64,000 nucleotides of DNA from JAZDGX01 sp964482205 (GTDB lineage: Bacteria > Eisenbacteria > RBG-16-71-46 > CAIMUX01 > WJJG01): positions 1-64,000 of the forward strand of contig CAYZWI010000018.1 of NCBI GenBank assembly GCA_964482205.1, in the 5' to 3' direction. Positions 10,169 to 19,189 of the stretch are shown piece after piece. Each line of letters starts with the position of its first letter. Position 1 is the stretch's first letter. The translations under genes and the position numbers were made by a program. Under the pieces are notes generated by a model. The model was given only the letters and a program-made list of their open reading frames with translations. It ran no database searches and was not told the DNA's origin.

Positions 10169-10458
10169 GCTTCCTCCTCGCGAGGCGCGTCGCCCCGCCG
10201 CTCCTGCCCTTTCGATGCCGCCCGGGCGGGCGGTTCACCGCCGGTGTCTCCCTCTCCTGGCGCCTGCACGGCCCGATGCGCGGCGAGCCATTCGGCGTTC
10301 GCGCGCGCGAAGGCCGTGTACCGATTCATGCGCTCGAAGAAGGCGAGCAATTCGCGTTCGCTCGCGAAGCGCGATTCCTCGCCGTTGGCCACATGCCTGA
10401 CCATTCCCCGGAAATCCGTTCCCGATTCGTCGATGAAGTGAACGACGAAAGTCGACAT
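10165..10458 (-). CDS. Small protein of unknown function, first gene of the metalloprotease operon
   Basis: 97 residues, not assigned to a named family. The N-terminal half is compact (VVHFIDESGTDFRGMVRHV, then GEESRFASERELLAFFERM). It resembles short bacterial proteins with an FRGxVxHVxSGxxxxF pattern that often sit beside larger genes; that resemblance is from memory. The last 30 residues are Gly, Pro, Glu and Arg-rich and look disordered. There is no signal peptide, so it is probably cytoplasmic. AAGGAG lies 7 bases before the ATG. Its stop overlaps the ATG of the metalloprotease (ATGA), which points to translational coupling. Confidence 0.75.
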   Translation of the reverse strand: MSTFVVHFIDESGTDFRGMVRHVANGEESRFASERELLAFFERMNRYTAFARANAEWLAAHRAVQAPGEGDTGGEPPARAASKGQERRGDAPREEEA

Positions 10459-10802
10459 CTTCTGCTCCTTGCAACGGGGGCCGCGCTCGTTGCGCTTCCC
10501 TCGCGTCGTGGACCGGCCCGCCGCCTCCTTCCCTCATGCCACGCGGATGAGGTTACCTGGATCGGATTACGGGGGAGTTACGCGACGCAGAATTCCTGGG
10601 CGTGAGTGGGGAGGGCCACCGCCGCGGGAATCGGAAGGCGGGCACCGAGGGCACTGCCGCGGCCATGCGAGGGTGGGACGCGAGGCAGTGTGCGATGGGC
10701 GGCCCTCGATCGCCGTTGCGAGCGAGGAGGCGCCGATGATAAACTCGAAGGTCAGCGTGCGTTGCGGCCAATCGTTTGCGAACGCAGTGGATAGGCGGCC
10801 TG
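10459..10802. other. Divergent intergenic region between metalloprotease operon and BTAD regulator
   Basis: 344 bases without a supported gene. It must hold the control region of both the leftward operon and the rightward regulator. A rightward promoter candidate is at 10716-10745. I found no convincing leftward -35/-10 pair and no perfect long inverted repeat. Confidence 0.6.
10716..10745 (+). promoter_or_regulatory. Candidate promoter for the BTAD regulator
   Basis: TTGCGA (10716-10721), an 18-base spacer and TAAACT (10740-10745), with an extended -10 TG at 10737-10738. It lies about 57 bases before the regulator start. Confidence 0.4.
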
Positions 10803-13800
10803 ATGGGCATTCCGCTCCTGCTCGCCAAATTGAGCCCGCCGCCGCTTCCGGCGACGTATGTTCCGCGCGAGCGGCTCGACCGGCTGTGGGGGGAATGGAC
10901 GGCCCCCCGGCTGGTGCTCGTCACGGCAGGGGCGGGATTCGGGAAGACCTCCTTCCTCTCCGCCCGCGCGCGGGCATTGGGCTCCGGGTGCCTTTGGTAT
11001 TCCGTGGATGAGAGCGACGCCGACCTGCCGTCGTTTCTTGCGCATCTCGCCCGGCTGGCCGATCCGGCGGCGGCACATGGCCATGCCGGATCGAGGCCTG
11101 CGCGCTCGGGTTCCAGCGGGCAGGCGGAGTTCGACGCGACTTCGGCGATCGGGATCGAACCCTCCCTCGATGGATGGTCGGCGACCGAAGTGCTCGCTCT
11201 GCTGGCCAGGTCGCTTCGCGCTCGCGGGCCCTCCTCGTTGCTCGTCATCGACGATCTGCATGTGATCGCGGGCGTTCCGGAATCCGTTTCCTTCCTCGAT
11301 CGCCTGATCCGTTTCCTGCCGGAAGAGTCGACCGTCGCCTTCGCCTCGCGCGAGCCGATCGCCTTTTCGACCGCCAAGCTCCGCGCCCAGGGACGCCTCG
11401 CGGCGTTGAACGCGGATGAGCTGCGGCTCACTGCGGGCGAGATCGCGGCGCTGTATCGCGCGAAGTTTCCCTCGGCCGAGCATGCCGAGCGCACCTTCGG
11501 CCGCATTCGGGCCCGCACGGAAGGGTGGGCCGTGGGGGTCGAGATCTTCCTCCAGAATCTGGAGAATGACAGCGGGCCGGCGATTGCGGCTGCGCTCGCC
11601 CGCGCGGCCTCCGCCGGCGCCGGCTGGTTCGCCTATTTCGCCGAGGAAGTGTTGCGCCGCCTGGATGCGCCCACCCAGGATTTCCTGTGCCGCTCGGCGA
11701 TTCTCCCGCGGCTCGAGCCGGAGTTGTGCGATCGCGTGCTCGGCCGCCAGGACAGCCGCGCGATTCTCGAACGCCTATGCCAACGCAATCTCTTCACCTT
11801 CGGACGAACGAGCGAGCGCAGCGAATACCGTTATCATCGCTTGTTTCGGGAATTCCTCTTGAGGCAACTGGCCCGCAAGCTCCCGGCGTCCGAGATCCAG
11901 AGGTTGCGCCGTCGCGCCGCGCGCGCGTTCGTGCGCTCGGGCGCGTGGGCCGACGCCCTGATCGCGAGCGTGGAAGGCGGGGACCAGCGCGGGGCCCTGC
12001 GCCTGGTGGAACGCGTGGGCGACCGGCTGCTCGTTGCGGGCCAGGTCAAGGCGGTGGAGCGCGCGCTGAAACGCATCCCCTCGTGCGATCTCGCTCGCAG
12101 CGCGGGCGGGTGCTTCGTCCTCGGGCGGCTTTGCGACGAGCGCGGACGCTGGCCGGAAGCCGAAACGCGGTACCGGCGGGCGCTGCGCCTCTCGCGCTCC
12201 TCGCGGCAGCGAGCGGAACTGCGGCTGCTGATCGCGAGACTGCAGTGCCGCTGGGGGCGCCATCGCGCGACCCTCGAGAGCTTGCGCAAGGCGAAGGCGG
12301 AGCGCGGCTCGCGGCACTGGCGCCTGCGCGCGGAGATCCTGCTTCTGGAAGGCGTCGCCGAATGCGAGCTTGGCCGGTTCGATGCCGCCGAAACGCACAT
12401 GGAGGAAGCGATCGCGGTCCTGCGACGCCATCGCCACCGTCTGGGAGAAGCCCGCACCGCCTGCGTGCTCGCCGCCAATGTGCACCTCATGCGCGGGAAT
12501 TTCCGCCTGGGCCGTGAGGCGGCGCGCCAGGCGCTGCTCGAGTTTCAGAAGCGCGGAGACCGGCGCCAGGCCTCTCACGCGTTGTGCATCCTCGCGCTGC
12601 TCACCCTCGCCGACGGAGACGCTCGCGCGGCGCTCGAAATGGCGTCGGAGGCGGTTCGAATCGCCGCGGCGCTCGAGTATCCCTCGGTGGAGGCCTACGC
12701 CTTGCGCACGCTCGGAGCGATCGCCATCCGCGAAGGAGACCTGGTGGCCGCGGAAACCCACTTCCATCGCATGCGCGCGATCGGGGAGCGGCTTCCCGAA
12801 CAGGAATTCGAAGTGCTTTCCCGCCTTGGCCTGGCCGAGATCGCCGGCTTGCGAGGCGATCGCAGGCTCGCGCGCAAGCTGGCCCGGGATGCCCTCGCGC
12901 GGGCGACCGCGTGCGAATCGGCCTGGCAGATCGGCCAGTGTCTGCTCGCGCTCGGCGACGCGCAGGCGGAAGCGAGCGCCGCGAGGCGCTGCCTGCGGAG
13001 GGCCGAGGCGATCTTCCGGAGAATCGGCGCGCGGTACGACCTGCATCGCGTCTGGTTGCGCCGCCTGGTATTCGGCGATGTCGCCGCGAAGCAGCGGCCG
13101 CGCCTGCTCGCGGAACTGCTCGCCGGGATCGCGCGGGAGCGGCACGATGCGCTCGTGCGGGAGGCGGAGCCCGACGAGGGAGCGCGCATCCTGACCGACG
13201 CTTTGCGCCTCGGCATTCGCCCGGAATACGCCGCCTCGATGCTGGCGAGCATGGGCGCGCGCGTGATTGCCGCGGTGAAACCGTTGCTCGAGGAGCCCGA
13301 TTCGCGCGTGCGCGAGCGCGCCGTCGAGACGCTGTCGCTGATCGGAGGAAAGCAAGCCTCCGCGGCGCTCAGGCGAGCGGCCTCGCGAGCGGGCGAGCTG
13401 GGGCAGGCCGCCCGCCGGGCGGTTGCGGATCTCGCGGCCGGGCCGGCCGAGCCGCTGCGCATCCTTGCGCTGGGTGAGCTCGTGGTCGAGGCGGGGGCCC
13501 ATCGCCTCACTCATGAAGACTGGCGATCCTCGCGCGCGCTGCGCTTGTTCCTGCTGCTCCTCGTGCACCGCTTCCGCTGGGTGCCGCGCGAAGTGATTCT
13601 CGAAAGCCTGTGGCCGGAAGCCGAGCCGGAGAAGGCGCTCAACAATCTGCGCCAGACGATCCATGTCCTCCGCCGCACGCTCGAGCCCGATCTGCCGAAG
13701 AGCCTGCCCTCGCACTACATTCGCTTTCACAACGATGCCTGTCGTCTCGAGCCGGGCGAGAAGCGCGCATACGATGTCGAGCGCCTGGAAGCGGCCCTGC

Positions 13801-14270
13801 GCCAGGGCGAGCGCTGCTGGCACGCCGGCCAGCGAGGCCGCGCGCAGGCGAGCTTGGCGGAAGCCATGGCCCTGTATCGGGGCGATTTTCTGGCCGAGAG
13901 CCCCTACGAGGAATTCGCCGCGGCGGAACGCGAGCACTTGCGCGACCGCGCGCTGTGGGCCATCGAGCGCCTGCTCGAGTTGCGCGCGCTGGCGCGCGAG
14001 TGGGAAGAGCTGGCGCTCCTCAGCCGCCGCGCGCTCGCCCTGGATGCATATCGCGAGTCGCACTACCGGCATCTCGTCCTCGCGAACTTGCGTCTCGGCC
14101 ACCGGCGCGAGGCGCTCGCCGGCTATCACGAATACGAGGCGATGATGGTGAACGAGATGGGACTGCCGCCTTCGGATGCGATGAAGTCGCTGGCCGCGCA
14201 GGTGCTCGCGCTGGGGCCCCGGCTGGCGAAGCGCGACGCGGCCGGGAAGGTTCCGCCCCCCAAGATGTGA
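10803..14270 (+). CDS. Large STAND-type transcriptional regulator with TPR, HEAT and BTAD domains
   Basis: 1,155 residues, MalT/SARP-like. The ATG at 10803 gives the typical opening LLLAKLSPPPLPATYVPRER; an in-frame TTG at 10776 would add nine residues. The NTPase has Walker A GAGFGKTS (43-50) and Walker B SLLVIDDLHVI (about 143-153). A winged-helix segment and TPR-like helical repeats follow (about 380-750), then a short HEAT-like stretch (about 785-875). An OmpR-like wing-helix domain (about 885-985) leads into the bacterial transcriptional activation domain BTAD (about 990-1146, ALYRGDFLAESPYEEFAAAE). Unlike LuxR-type MalT proteins, the DNA-binding part is near the C-terminus together with BTAD. 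It is transcribed divergently from the metalloprotease operon, which makes that operon its likeliest target. The ligand is unknown. Confidence 0.88.
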   Translation: MGIPLLLAKLSPPPLPATYVPRERLDRLWGEWTAPRLVLVTAGAGFGKTSFLSARARALGSGCLWYSVDESDADLPSFLAHLARLADPAAAHGHAGSRPARSGSSGQAEFDATSAIGIEPSLDGWSATEVLALLARSLRARGPSSLLVIDDLHVIAGVPESVSFLDRLIRFLPEESTVAFASREPIAFSTAKLRAQGRLAALNADELRLTAGEIAALYRAKFPSAEHAERTFGRIRARTEGWAVGVEIFLQNLENDSGPAIAAALARAASAGAGWFAYFAEEVLRRLDAPTQDFLCRSAILPRLEPELCDRVLGRQDSRAILERLCQRNLFTFGRTSERSEYRYHRLFREFLLRQLARKLPASEIQRLRRRAARAFVRSGAWADALIASVEGGDQRGALRLVERVGDRLLVAGQVKAVERALKRIPSCDLARSAGGCFVLGRLCDERGRWPEAETRYRRALRLSRSSRQRAELRLLIARLQCRWGRHRATLESLRKAKAERGSRHWRLRAEILLLEGVAECELGRFDAAETHMEEAIAVLRRHRHRLGEARTACVLAANVHLMRGNFRLGREAARQALLEFQKRGDRRQASHALCILALLTLADGDARAALEMASEAVRIAAALEYPSVEAYALRTLGAIAIREGDLVAAETHFHRMRAIGERLPEQEFEVLSRLGLAEIAGLRGDRRLARKLARDALARATACESAWQIGQCLLALGDAQAEASAARRCLRRAEAIFRRIGARYDLHRVWLRRLVFGDVAAKQRPRLLAELLAGIARERHDALVREAEPDEGARILTDALRLGIRPEYAASMLASMGARVIAAVKPLLEEPDSRVRERAVETLSLIGGKQASAALRRAASRAGELGQAARRAVADLAAGPAEPLRILALGELVVEAGAHRLTHEDWRSSRALRLFLLLLVHRFRWVPREVILESLWPEAEPEKALNNLRQTIHVLRRTLEPDLPKSLPSHYIRFHNDACRLEPGEKRAYDVERLEAALRQGERCWHAGQRGRAQASLAEAMALYRGDFLAESPYEEFAAAEREHLRDRALWAIERLLELRALAREWEELALLSRRALALDAYRESHYRHLVLANLRLGHRREALAGYHEYEAMMVNEMGLPPSDAMKSLAAQVLALGPRLAKRDAAGKVPPPKM

Positions 14271-14291
14271 CCCCTCGCGCGAGGCCTCGCG

Positions 14292-14320
14292 TTGCCGCCC
14301 GGCCGCGCCTGTGCTAGCCT
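14292..14320 (+). promoter_or_regulatory. Candidate promoter for ruvB-queA
   Basis: TTGCCG (14292-14297), a 17-base spacer and TAGCCT (14315-14320), with TG at 14312-14313. It lies about 50 bases before the ruvB start and would give ruvB its own transcript, apart from ruvCA. Confidence 0.42.
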
Positions 14321-14368
14321 GCGGCATCTTCGAAAAGAAACGATTCCTCCACCCACGCGCCGAAGGAA

Positions 14369-15418
14369 GTGCCAAGGATCGTGGATTCCGACACCGAGAA
14401 GATCTTCGAGCCCGAGCTCGATGCGGCCCCTCGCGAGGGCGAGCCGGGGCAGGAGCGTTCGCTGCGTCCCGGGCGGCTGGACGACTTCGTCGGCCAGGAG
14501 GAATTGCGTCGCAGCCTGGAGATCCTGATCGGCGCCGCGCGCATGCGCAAGGAGCCGCTCGAGCATCTGCTCTTCTACGGCCCGCCGGGCCTCGGCAAGA
14601 CGACCCTCGCGCACTTGCTGGCCGAAGAGATGGGCGCGCCCATGGTGGGGACGAGCGGCCCCGCCCTCGAGCGCGCGAGCGATCTGGTGGGGCTGCTCAC
14701 GGGCCTCGCGCCGGGGGCGATCCTCTTCGTCGATGAGATCCACCGCATTCCGCGCGTGGTGGAGGAGTACCTCTACAGCGCGATGGAGGACTTCCGGCTC
14801 GATGTGGTCCTCGATCGCGGGGCGGCGGCGCGTTCGGTGAGGCTGACCCTCTCGCCCTTCACGCTCGTCGGAGCGACCACGCGCATCGGGCTGCTGACCG
14901 CTCCGCTGCGCGGGCGCTTCGGCTTCACCGCGCATCTCGACTTCTATCCCCCGGAGGATCTCGCCGCCATCCTCGCGCGCTCGGCCCGCATTCTCGCCAT
15001 CGCGCTCACGGAAGAAGGCGCGCGCGAGATCGCGCTGCGCTCGCGCGGCACGCCGCGGATCGCGAACCGCCTGTTGCGCCGCGCGCGCGATTACGCGCAG
15101 GTGCGCGAGGCGGCCCGCATCGACGCGCGCGTGGCCGCCGAAGCGCTCGCCTTGCTCGCGATCGACGATCGCGGTTTGCACGAGATGGACCGGCGCCTGC
15201 TGCGCGCGATCATCGAGAAGTTCCAAGGCGGGCCCGTGGGAGTCGCAACCCTCGCCGCCATGCTGGGCGAGGAGCCCGACACGATCGAGGATCTGCTCGA
15301 GCCGTTTCTCATCCAGCAAGGACTGATCGAGCGCACGCGGCGCGGGCGGGCCGTGACCCGCGGAGCGTACGAGGCGCTCGGCCTCGCCCCGCGCGATCCG
15401 CAGGACCGCCTGTTGTGA
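14369..15418 (+). CDS. ruvB: Holliday junction ATP-dependent DNA helicase RuvB
   Basis: A 349-residue AAA+ motor for branch migration. Walker A is GPPGLGKTT, Walker B is LFVDEIHR, and sensor/arginine-finger sequences are present (GATTRIGLLTAPLRGRFG). The C-terminal winged helix ends in TRRGRAVT. Length matches the family (330-350). The GTG at 14369 is used, with GAAGGA just upstream but very close; a second GTG at 14381 is an alternative start. The stop overlaps the queA GTG (GTGA). Confidence 0.95.
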   Translation: MPRIVDSDTEKIFEPELDAAPREGEPGQERSLRPGRLDDFVGQEELRRSLEILIGAARMRKEPLEHLLFYGPPGLGKTTLAHLLAEEMGAPMVGTSGPALERASDLVGLLTGLAPGAILFVDEIHRIPRVVEEYLYSAMEDFRLDVVLDRGAAARSVRLTLSPFTLVGATTRIGLLTAPLRGRFGFTAHLDFYPPEDLAAILARSARILAIALTEEGAREIALRSRGTPRIANRLLRRARDYAQVREAARIDARVAAEALALLAIDDRGLHEMDRRLLRAIIEKFQGGPVGVATLAAMLGEEPDTIEDLLEPFLIQQGLIERTRRGRAVTRGAYEALGLAPRDPQDRLL

Positions 15419-16530
15419 GCGCGGAGCGCAGGGTGGGCGCGGGACAAAGCAACGGCGCCGAGGCGCAGGACGCAGAGTTCGAGGCGATCCTCGCGCAATA
15501 CGACTACGACCTGCCCGCGAGCGCCATCGCGCAAACACCGGCCGAGCCGCGCGATTCCTCCCGGCTGCTCGTGCTCGATCGCGCCGCGGGAGGCTTCGGG
15601 CATCATCGCTTCCGCGATCTTCCGCAATTCCTCCGCGCGGGCGATCTGCTCGTGTTGAACGAGACGCGGGTCCTGCGCGCGCGTTTGCTGGGGCGCAAGC
15701 GTCCCGGAGGAGGAGCGGCGGAGCTGCTGCTCGTGCGCCCGCTGGCGCTCGAGCGTTGGGAAGCGCTGCTTTCCATGTCGGGGCGCGCGCGGCCGCAACA
15801 GGTGATCGATCTTCCGCGGGGATTCCGGGCGCGCTTGATCGCGCCCCGCGAAGACGCGAGTTGGGAAGTGGCGCTCGAGGGCCCGGGGGCGACGAGCGCG
15901 GGCGGCGATGTCGAAGCTCTGCTCGCGAGCGCGGGCCGCGTGCCTTTGCCGCCGTACATCCGGCGCGAGGAGCAGGCGGAAGACGCGAGCTGGTATCAGA
16001 CGGTGTACGCCCGCGCGCCCGGGGCGGTCGCCGCTCCCACCGCGGGGCTGCATTTCACGCCGCGCCTGCTGGAGGAGATCGAAGCGGCCGGCATTGCCAC
16101 CGCGCGCGTGACCCTGCATGTCGGGCCGGGGACCTTCCGGCCCATGAGCGCGCGCGACTGGGAGCGAGGCGAACTGCACGCCGAGCGCTTCGAGCTGCCC
16201 GAGGCCGCGGCGGAAGCGGTCGCGAAGGTGCGTGACGGCGGAGGGCGCGTCATCGCGGTCGGCACGACGAGCGCGCGGGTGCTGGAATCATGCGTGGAGG
16301 CGGGACGCCGGGTGAAGGCGGCGCGAGGAGAGACGCGCCTCTTCCTGCGTCCTCCCGGGCGGCTGCAAGTGGTGGACGCGCTGCTGACGAATTTCCACTT
16401 GCCGAAGACGAGCCTGCTCATGCTCGTGGCGGCATTCGCGGGGCGCGAACGCGTGCTGGCCGCCTACCGGGAAGCGTTGGGTGGCGGATATCGCTTCTTC
16501 AGCTATGGAGACGCGATGCTGATTCTGTGA
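15415..16530 (+). CDS. queA: S-adenosylmethionine:tRNA ribosyltransferase-isomerase QueA
   Basis: 371 residues. QueA transfers and isomerises the ribosyl moiety of SAM onto 7-aminomethyl-deazaguanine in tRNA, giving epoxyqueuosine. Family blocks are visible: YDYDLPASAIAQTPAEPRDSSRLL, LNETRVLRARL, APTAGLHFTPRLLEEI, THLHVGPGTFRPM-type sequence (VTLHVGPGTFRPM), NFHLPKTSLLMLVAAFAG and the C-terminal GYRFFSYGDAMLI. A 25-residue N-terminal extension precedes the usual start, but the GTG overlapping the ruvB stop is the natural coupled start. It is followed 58 bases later by tgt, the enzyme acting one step earlier. Confidence 0.95.
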   Translation: MSAERRVGAGQSNGAEAQDAEFEAILAQYDYDLPASAIAQTPAEPRDSSRLLVLDRAAGGFGHHRFRDLPQFLRAGDLLVLNETRVLRARLLGRKRPGGGAAELLLVRPLALERWEALLSMSGRARPQQVIDLPRGFRARLIAPREDASWEVALEGPGATSAGGDVEALLASAGRVPLPPYIRREEQAEDASWYQTVYARAPGAVAAPTAGLHFTPRLLEEIEAAGIATARVTLHVGPGTFRPMSARDWERGELHAERFELPEAAAEAVAKVRDGGGRVIAVGTTSARVLESCVEAGRRVKAARGETRLFLRPPGRLQVVDALLTNFHLPKTSLLMLVAAFAGRERVLAAYREALGGGYRFFSYGDAMLIL

Positions 16531-16588
16531 GCCGGGCCGGGCGGGTGGAGGCTGTCGCTCGCATCTTTTGAGAGAAGGAGCAAGGCAA

Positions 16589-17740
16589 GTGCCGTTGGGC
16601 GATCGCGTGCGATTCGAGCTCATGAGCGGCGGCGTGCGCGGCCCGCGCCTCGGCCGGCTCGCGATCGGATCGCTCGCCATTCCCACGCCCGCCTTCATGC
16701 CGGTCGGGACGCGCGCCAGCGTGAAGACCCTCGACGGCGAAGCGCTGCGCGAAATCGGCGCGCGCCTCATCCTCGCGAACACCTATCACCTGTTTCTGCG
16801 GCCCGGCGACGAGCGCATCGCGCACCTGGGCGGTCTGCATCGCTTCATGTCGTGGCCCGGGGGGATCCTCACCGACAGCGGCGGCTTCCAGGTGCACAGT
16901 CTGGCGGAGTTTCGCAAGATCCAGGCCGACGGGATCGAATTCCGCTCGCATCTCGACGGGACGCGCCACTTCCTCACGCCGGAATCGATTCTCGAAATCC
17001 AGGAGCGCCTGGGAAGCGATATCCGCATGGTGCTCGATGTCTGCACCTCGCAACCCGCCGGAGAGGAGCAGACCGAGAGTGACATGGAGCTGACCCTGCG
17101 TTGGGCGGAGCGTTCCCGCGAGGCCTGGGAGAGGCGCGCGGGCGAGCCAGGCGGCGCGCTCTTCGGCATCGTCCAGGGAGGCACCCTTCCCGCGCTGCGC
17201 GAGCGGTGCGCGCGGCAGCTTGTGACGCTCGGATTCGATGGGTATGCTCTCGGCGGTTTCTCGGTGGGGGAGCCGGTCGAGAGCCGCGGGGCGGCCGTCG
17301 ACGCGGCGATCGGCGAGCTCCCGGCCGAGCGCCCGCGCTATCTCATGGGAGTGGGAACGCCCGAGGACATTCTCGAGGCGGTCGCGAGGGGAGTGGATCT
17401 CTTCGATTGCGTGCTTCCCACGCGCAATGCGCGCAAGGCGACCGTGTTCACTTGGAACGGAAAGATGATCCTGAAGAATCGGGCGTATGCCGAGGATCCG
17501 CGCCCGATCGATCCGGATTGCGGATGTCCGGCGTGCCGGCGCTACTCGCGCGCGTATCTCCGGCATCTCTTTCGGGTGGGAGAACAGCTCGCGGGCCGGC
17601 TGGCCTCGATCCACAGCGTGGCGTTCTATCAGCAACTGATGGAAGCCATCCGGGAAGCGATCGCGGCCGGCCGCTTCAGCGCCTTCGCCGCCGAGGCGCG
17701 CGCCCGCTTCGCGAGAGGCGCGGGCGCCTCTTCGGCGTGA
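16589..17740 (+). CDS. tgt: Queuine/preQ1 tRNA-guanine transglycosylase
   Basis: A 383-residue enzyme that exchanges G34 of target tRNAs for preQ1. The GTG at 16589 is chosen because AGAAGGAG lies 8 bases upstream; the earlier in-frame TTG at 16568 lies inside that site. Substrate pocket and catalytic motifs are seen: TPAFMPVGTRASVK, GGILTDSGGFQVHSL (general acid/base Asp) and the nucleophile Asp in FDCVLPTRNARK. The zinc site CGCPACRRYSRAYLRHLF is complete. It forms a queuosine pair with queA. Confidence 0.96.
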   Translation: MPLGDRVRFELMSGGVRGPRLGRLAIGSLAIPTPAFMPVGTRASVKTLDGEALREIGARLILANTYHLFLRPGDERIAHLGGLHRFMSWPGGILTDSGGFQVHSLAEFRKIQADGIEFRSHLDGTRHFLTPESILEIQERLGSDIRMVLDVCTSQPAGEEQTESDMELTLRWAERSREAWERRAGEPGGALFGIVQGGTLPALRERCARQLVTLGFDGYALGGFSVGEPVESRGAAVDAAIGELPAERPRYLMGVGTPEDILEAVARGVDLFDCVLPTRNARKATVFTWNGKMILKNRAYAEDPRPIDPDCGCPACRRYSRAYLRHLFRVGEQLAGRLASIHSVAFYQQLMEAIREAIAAGRFSAFAAEARARFARGAGASSA

Positions 17741-17873
17741 ACGAGGCGCGTCGCCGGGGCCGGGCGCCGGCGCGCGGGTTGGGGGGAACTCGTGGGAGCT
17801 CGTTGCATGGGCGCGCCGAGAAGCGCGGACCTTTGAGGACGAGAAGAGCGTTCGAGCACGACAAGGAGGTTTC

Positions 17874-18218
17874 ATGCTGAGCGGAATGCTGTGGATGGGC
17901 GGTCCGACCTCCCCGGAAGGGGGACAGCAGGGCAGTCCCTTCACGATGTTGATCATGTTCGGCCTGATCTTCGTCATCTTCTACCTGCTCATCATCCGCC
18001 CGCAGCAGAAGAGGCAGAAGGACCATCAGCGCATGCTCACCGAAATCAAGAACGGCGACAAAGTCGTGACGGCGGGCGGGGTCATCGGGAATGTGGTCGG
18101 GTCGAAGGAAGAGGACGGAGTCTCGATCCTCGTCATCAAGGTTGCCGAAAACACCAAGATCGAGGTCGCACGCACGCATGTGCAGCAGGTGCTCTTGAGA
18201 GACGCCAGCCGCCGCTAG
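17874..18218 (+). CDS. yajC: Sec translocon accessory subunit YajC
   Basis: A 114-residue single-span membrane protein that associates with SecDF. One transmembrane helix (TMLIMFGLIFVIFYLLII, about 23-40) is followed directly by the family signature RPQQKRQK and the cytoplasmic KNGDKVVTAGGVIG domain. AAGGAGG lies just before the ATG. The tgt-yajC order is common in bacteria, but secD and secF are not downstream here; fmt follows after 11 bases. Confidence 0.94.
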   Translation: MLSGMLWMGGPTSPEGGQQGSPFTMLIMFGLIFVIFYLLIIRPQQKRQKDHQRMLTEIKNGDKVVTAGGVIGNVVGSKEEDGVSILVIKVAENTKIEVARTHVQQVLLRDASRR

Positions 18219-18229
18219 ACGAGAATCCG

Positions 18230-19189
18230 ATGTTGCGCATCGTCTTCATGGGAACGCCGGAGTTCGCCGTGCCCGCTCTCACGGCGTTGTGCGAAGCGGG
18301 CCTGGCGCCGCTCGCCGTGTACACGCAACCCGGGCGTCCCTCGGGACGCGGCCTGCGCATCACCCAGCCGCCCGTCGCGCGCGAAGCGGAGCGGCTGGGA
18401 CTTGTCCTGCGCCAGCCGGAAGTGCTGCAGCAAGCCGAGGAGATGCGCTTCCTGCGCGAGCTCGCGCCCGATGTCATCCTCACGGCCGCCTTCGGCAAGA
18501 TCTTCCGCGCCGGGCTGCTCGCCCTTCCGCGTCTCGGCTGCCTGAATCTGCACCCGTCGTTGCTGCCGCGCTACCGCGGCCTCTCGCCGGTGCAGCGCGC
18601 GATCCTGCGCGGCGACGCGACGACGGGGGTCAGCCTGTATCGCATGGTGAGAGAAGTCGACGCCGGGCCCATTCTCGCGCAGCGCGAGGTGCCGGTCGGC
18701 GAAGGGGAGACGGCCGGCGAATTGACCATGCGCCTCGCCGCGCTCGCGGCCGAGATGGCTTGCGAGCTCCTGCCTCGTCTCGTCGAAGGGCGCGTGTCCG
18801 AGGTCGAGCAGGACGAGCGCCTCGCGAGCTACGCCCCCCGCCTGGCGCGCGAGGACGGGCGCATGGACTGGCGGCTGCCCGCGCCGCAGATCACGCGCCT
18901 CGTGCGGGCGATGAGTCCCTGGCCCGGCGCCTTCACCTTCTGCGCGGGCACGCGGGTGAAGGTGCTGCAAGTGCAGGCGGTCGACGCGCGTCCGCGCGAC
19001 GAGGCGCCCGGCACCGTGATCGAGATCGGACGCTCGGGCCCGGTGGTGGCCGCGCTTCCCGGCGCGGTCGCGATCCTGCGCGTGCAAGCGGAGAGCTGCC
19101 AGGCCCAGGGCGGCGATGCCTTCTGTTGCGGGCGGCGGCTGAAGCCGGGCGACCGGCTGCTCTCGCACGCGTACGGAATCCGCGCATGA
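18230..19189 (+). CDS. fmt: Methionyl-tRNA formyltransferase
   Basis: A 319-residue enzyme that formylates initiator Met-tRNA from 10-formyl-THF. The N-terminal Rossmann domain begins IVFMGTPEFAVPALTAL. The catalytic region NLHPSLLPRYRGLSPVQRAIL carries the expected His, and VREVDAGPIL the expected Asp. The C-terminal OB-like tRNA-binding domain is present (DGRMDW onward). Its usual partner def is not next to it. The stop overlaps the rsmB ATG by four bases. Confidence 0.96.
   Translation: MLRIVFMGTPEFAVPALTALCEAGLAPLAVYTQPGRPSGRGLRITQPPVAREAERLGLVLRQPEVLQQAEEMRFLRELAPDVILTAAFGKIFRAGLLALPRLGCLNLHPSLLPRYRGLSPVQRAILRGDATTGVSLYRMVREVDAGPILAQREVPVGEGETAGELTMRLAALAAEMACELLPRLVEGRVSEVEQDERLASYAPRLAREDGRMDWRLPAPQITRLVRAMSPWPGAFTFCAGTRVKVLQVQAVDARPRDEAPGTVIEIGRSGPVVAALPGAVAILRVQAESCQAQGGDAFCCGRRLKPGDRLLSHAYGIRA

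Noticed and set aside
12650..12675. GGTTCGAATCGCC resembling a tRNA T-arm
   Set aside because: It lies inside the TPR region of the regulator gene, and no acceptor or anticodon arm can be folded around it.
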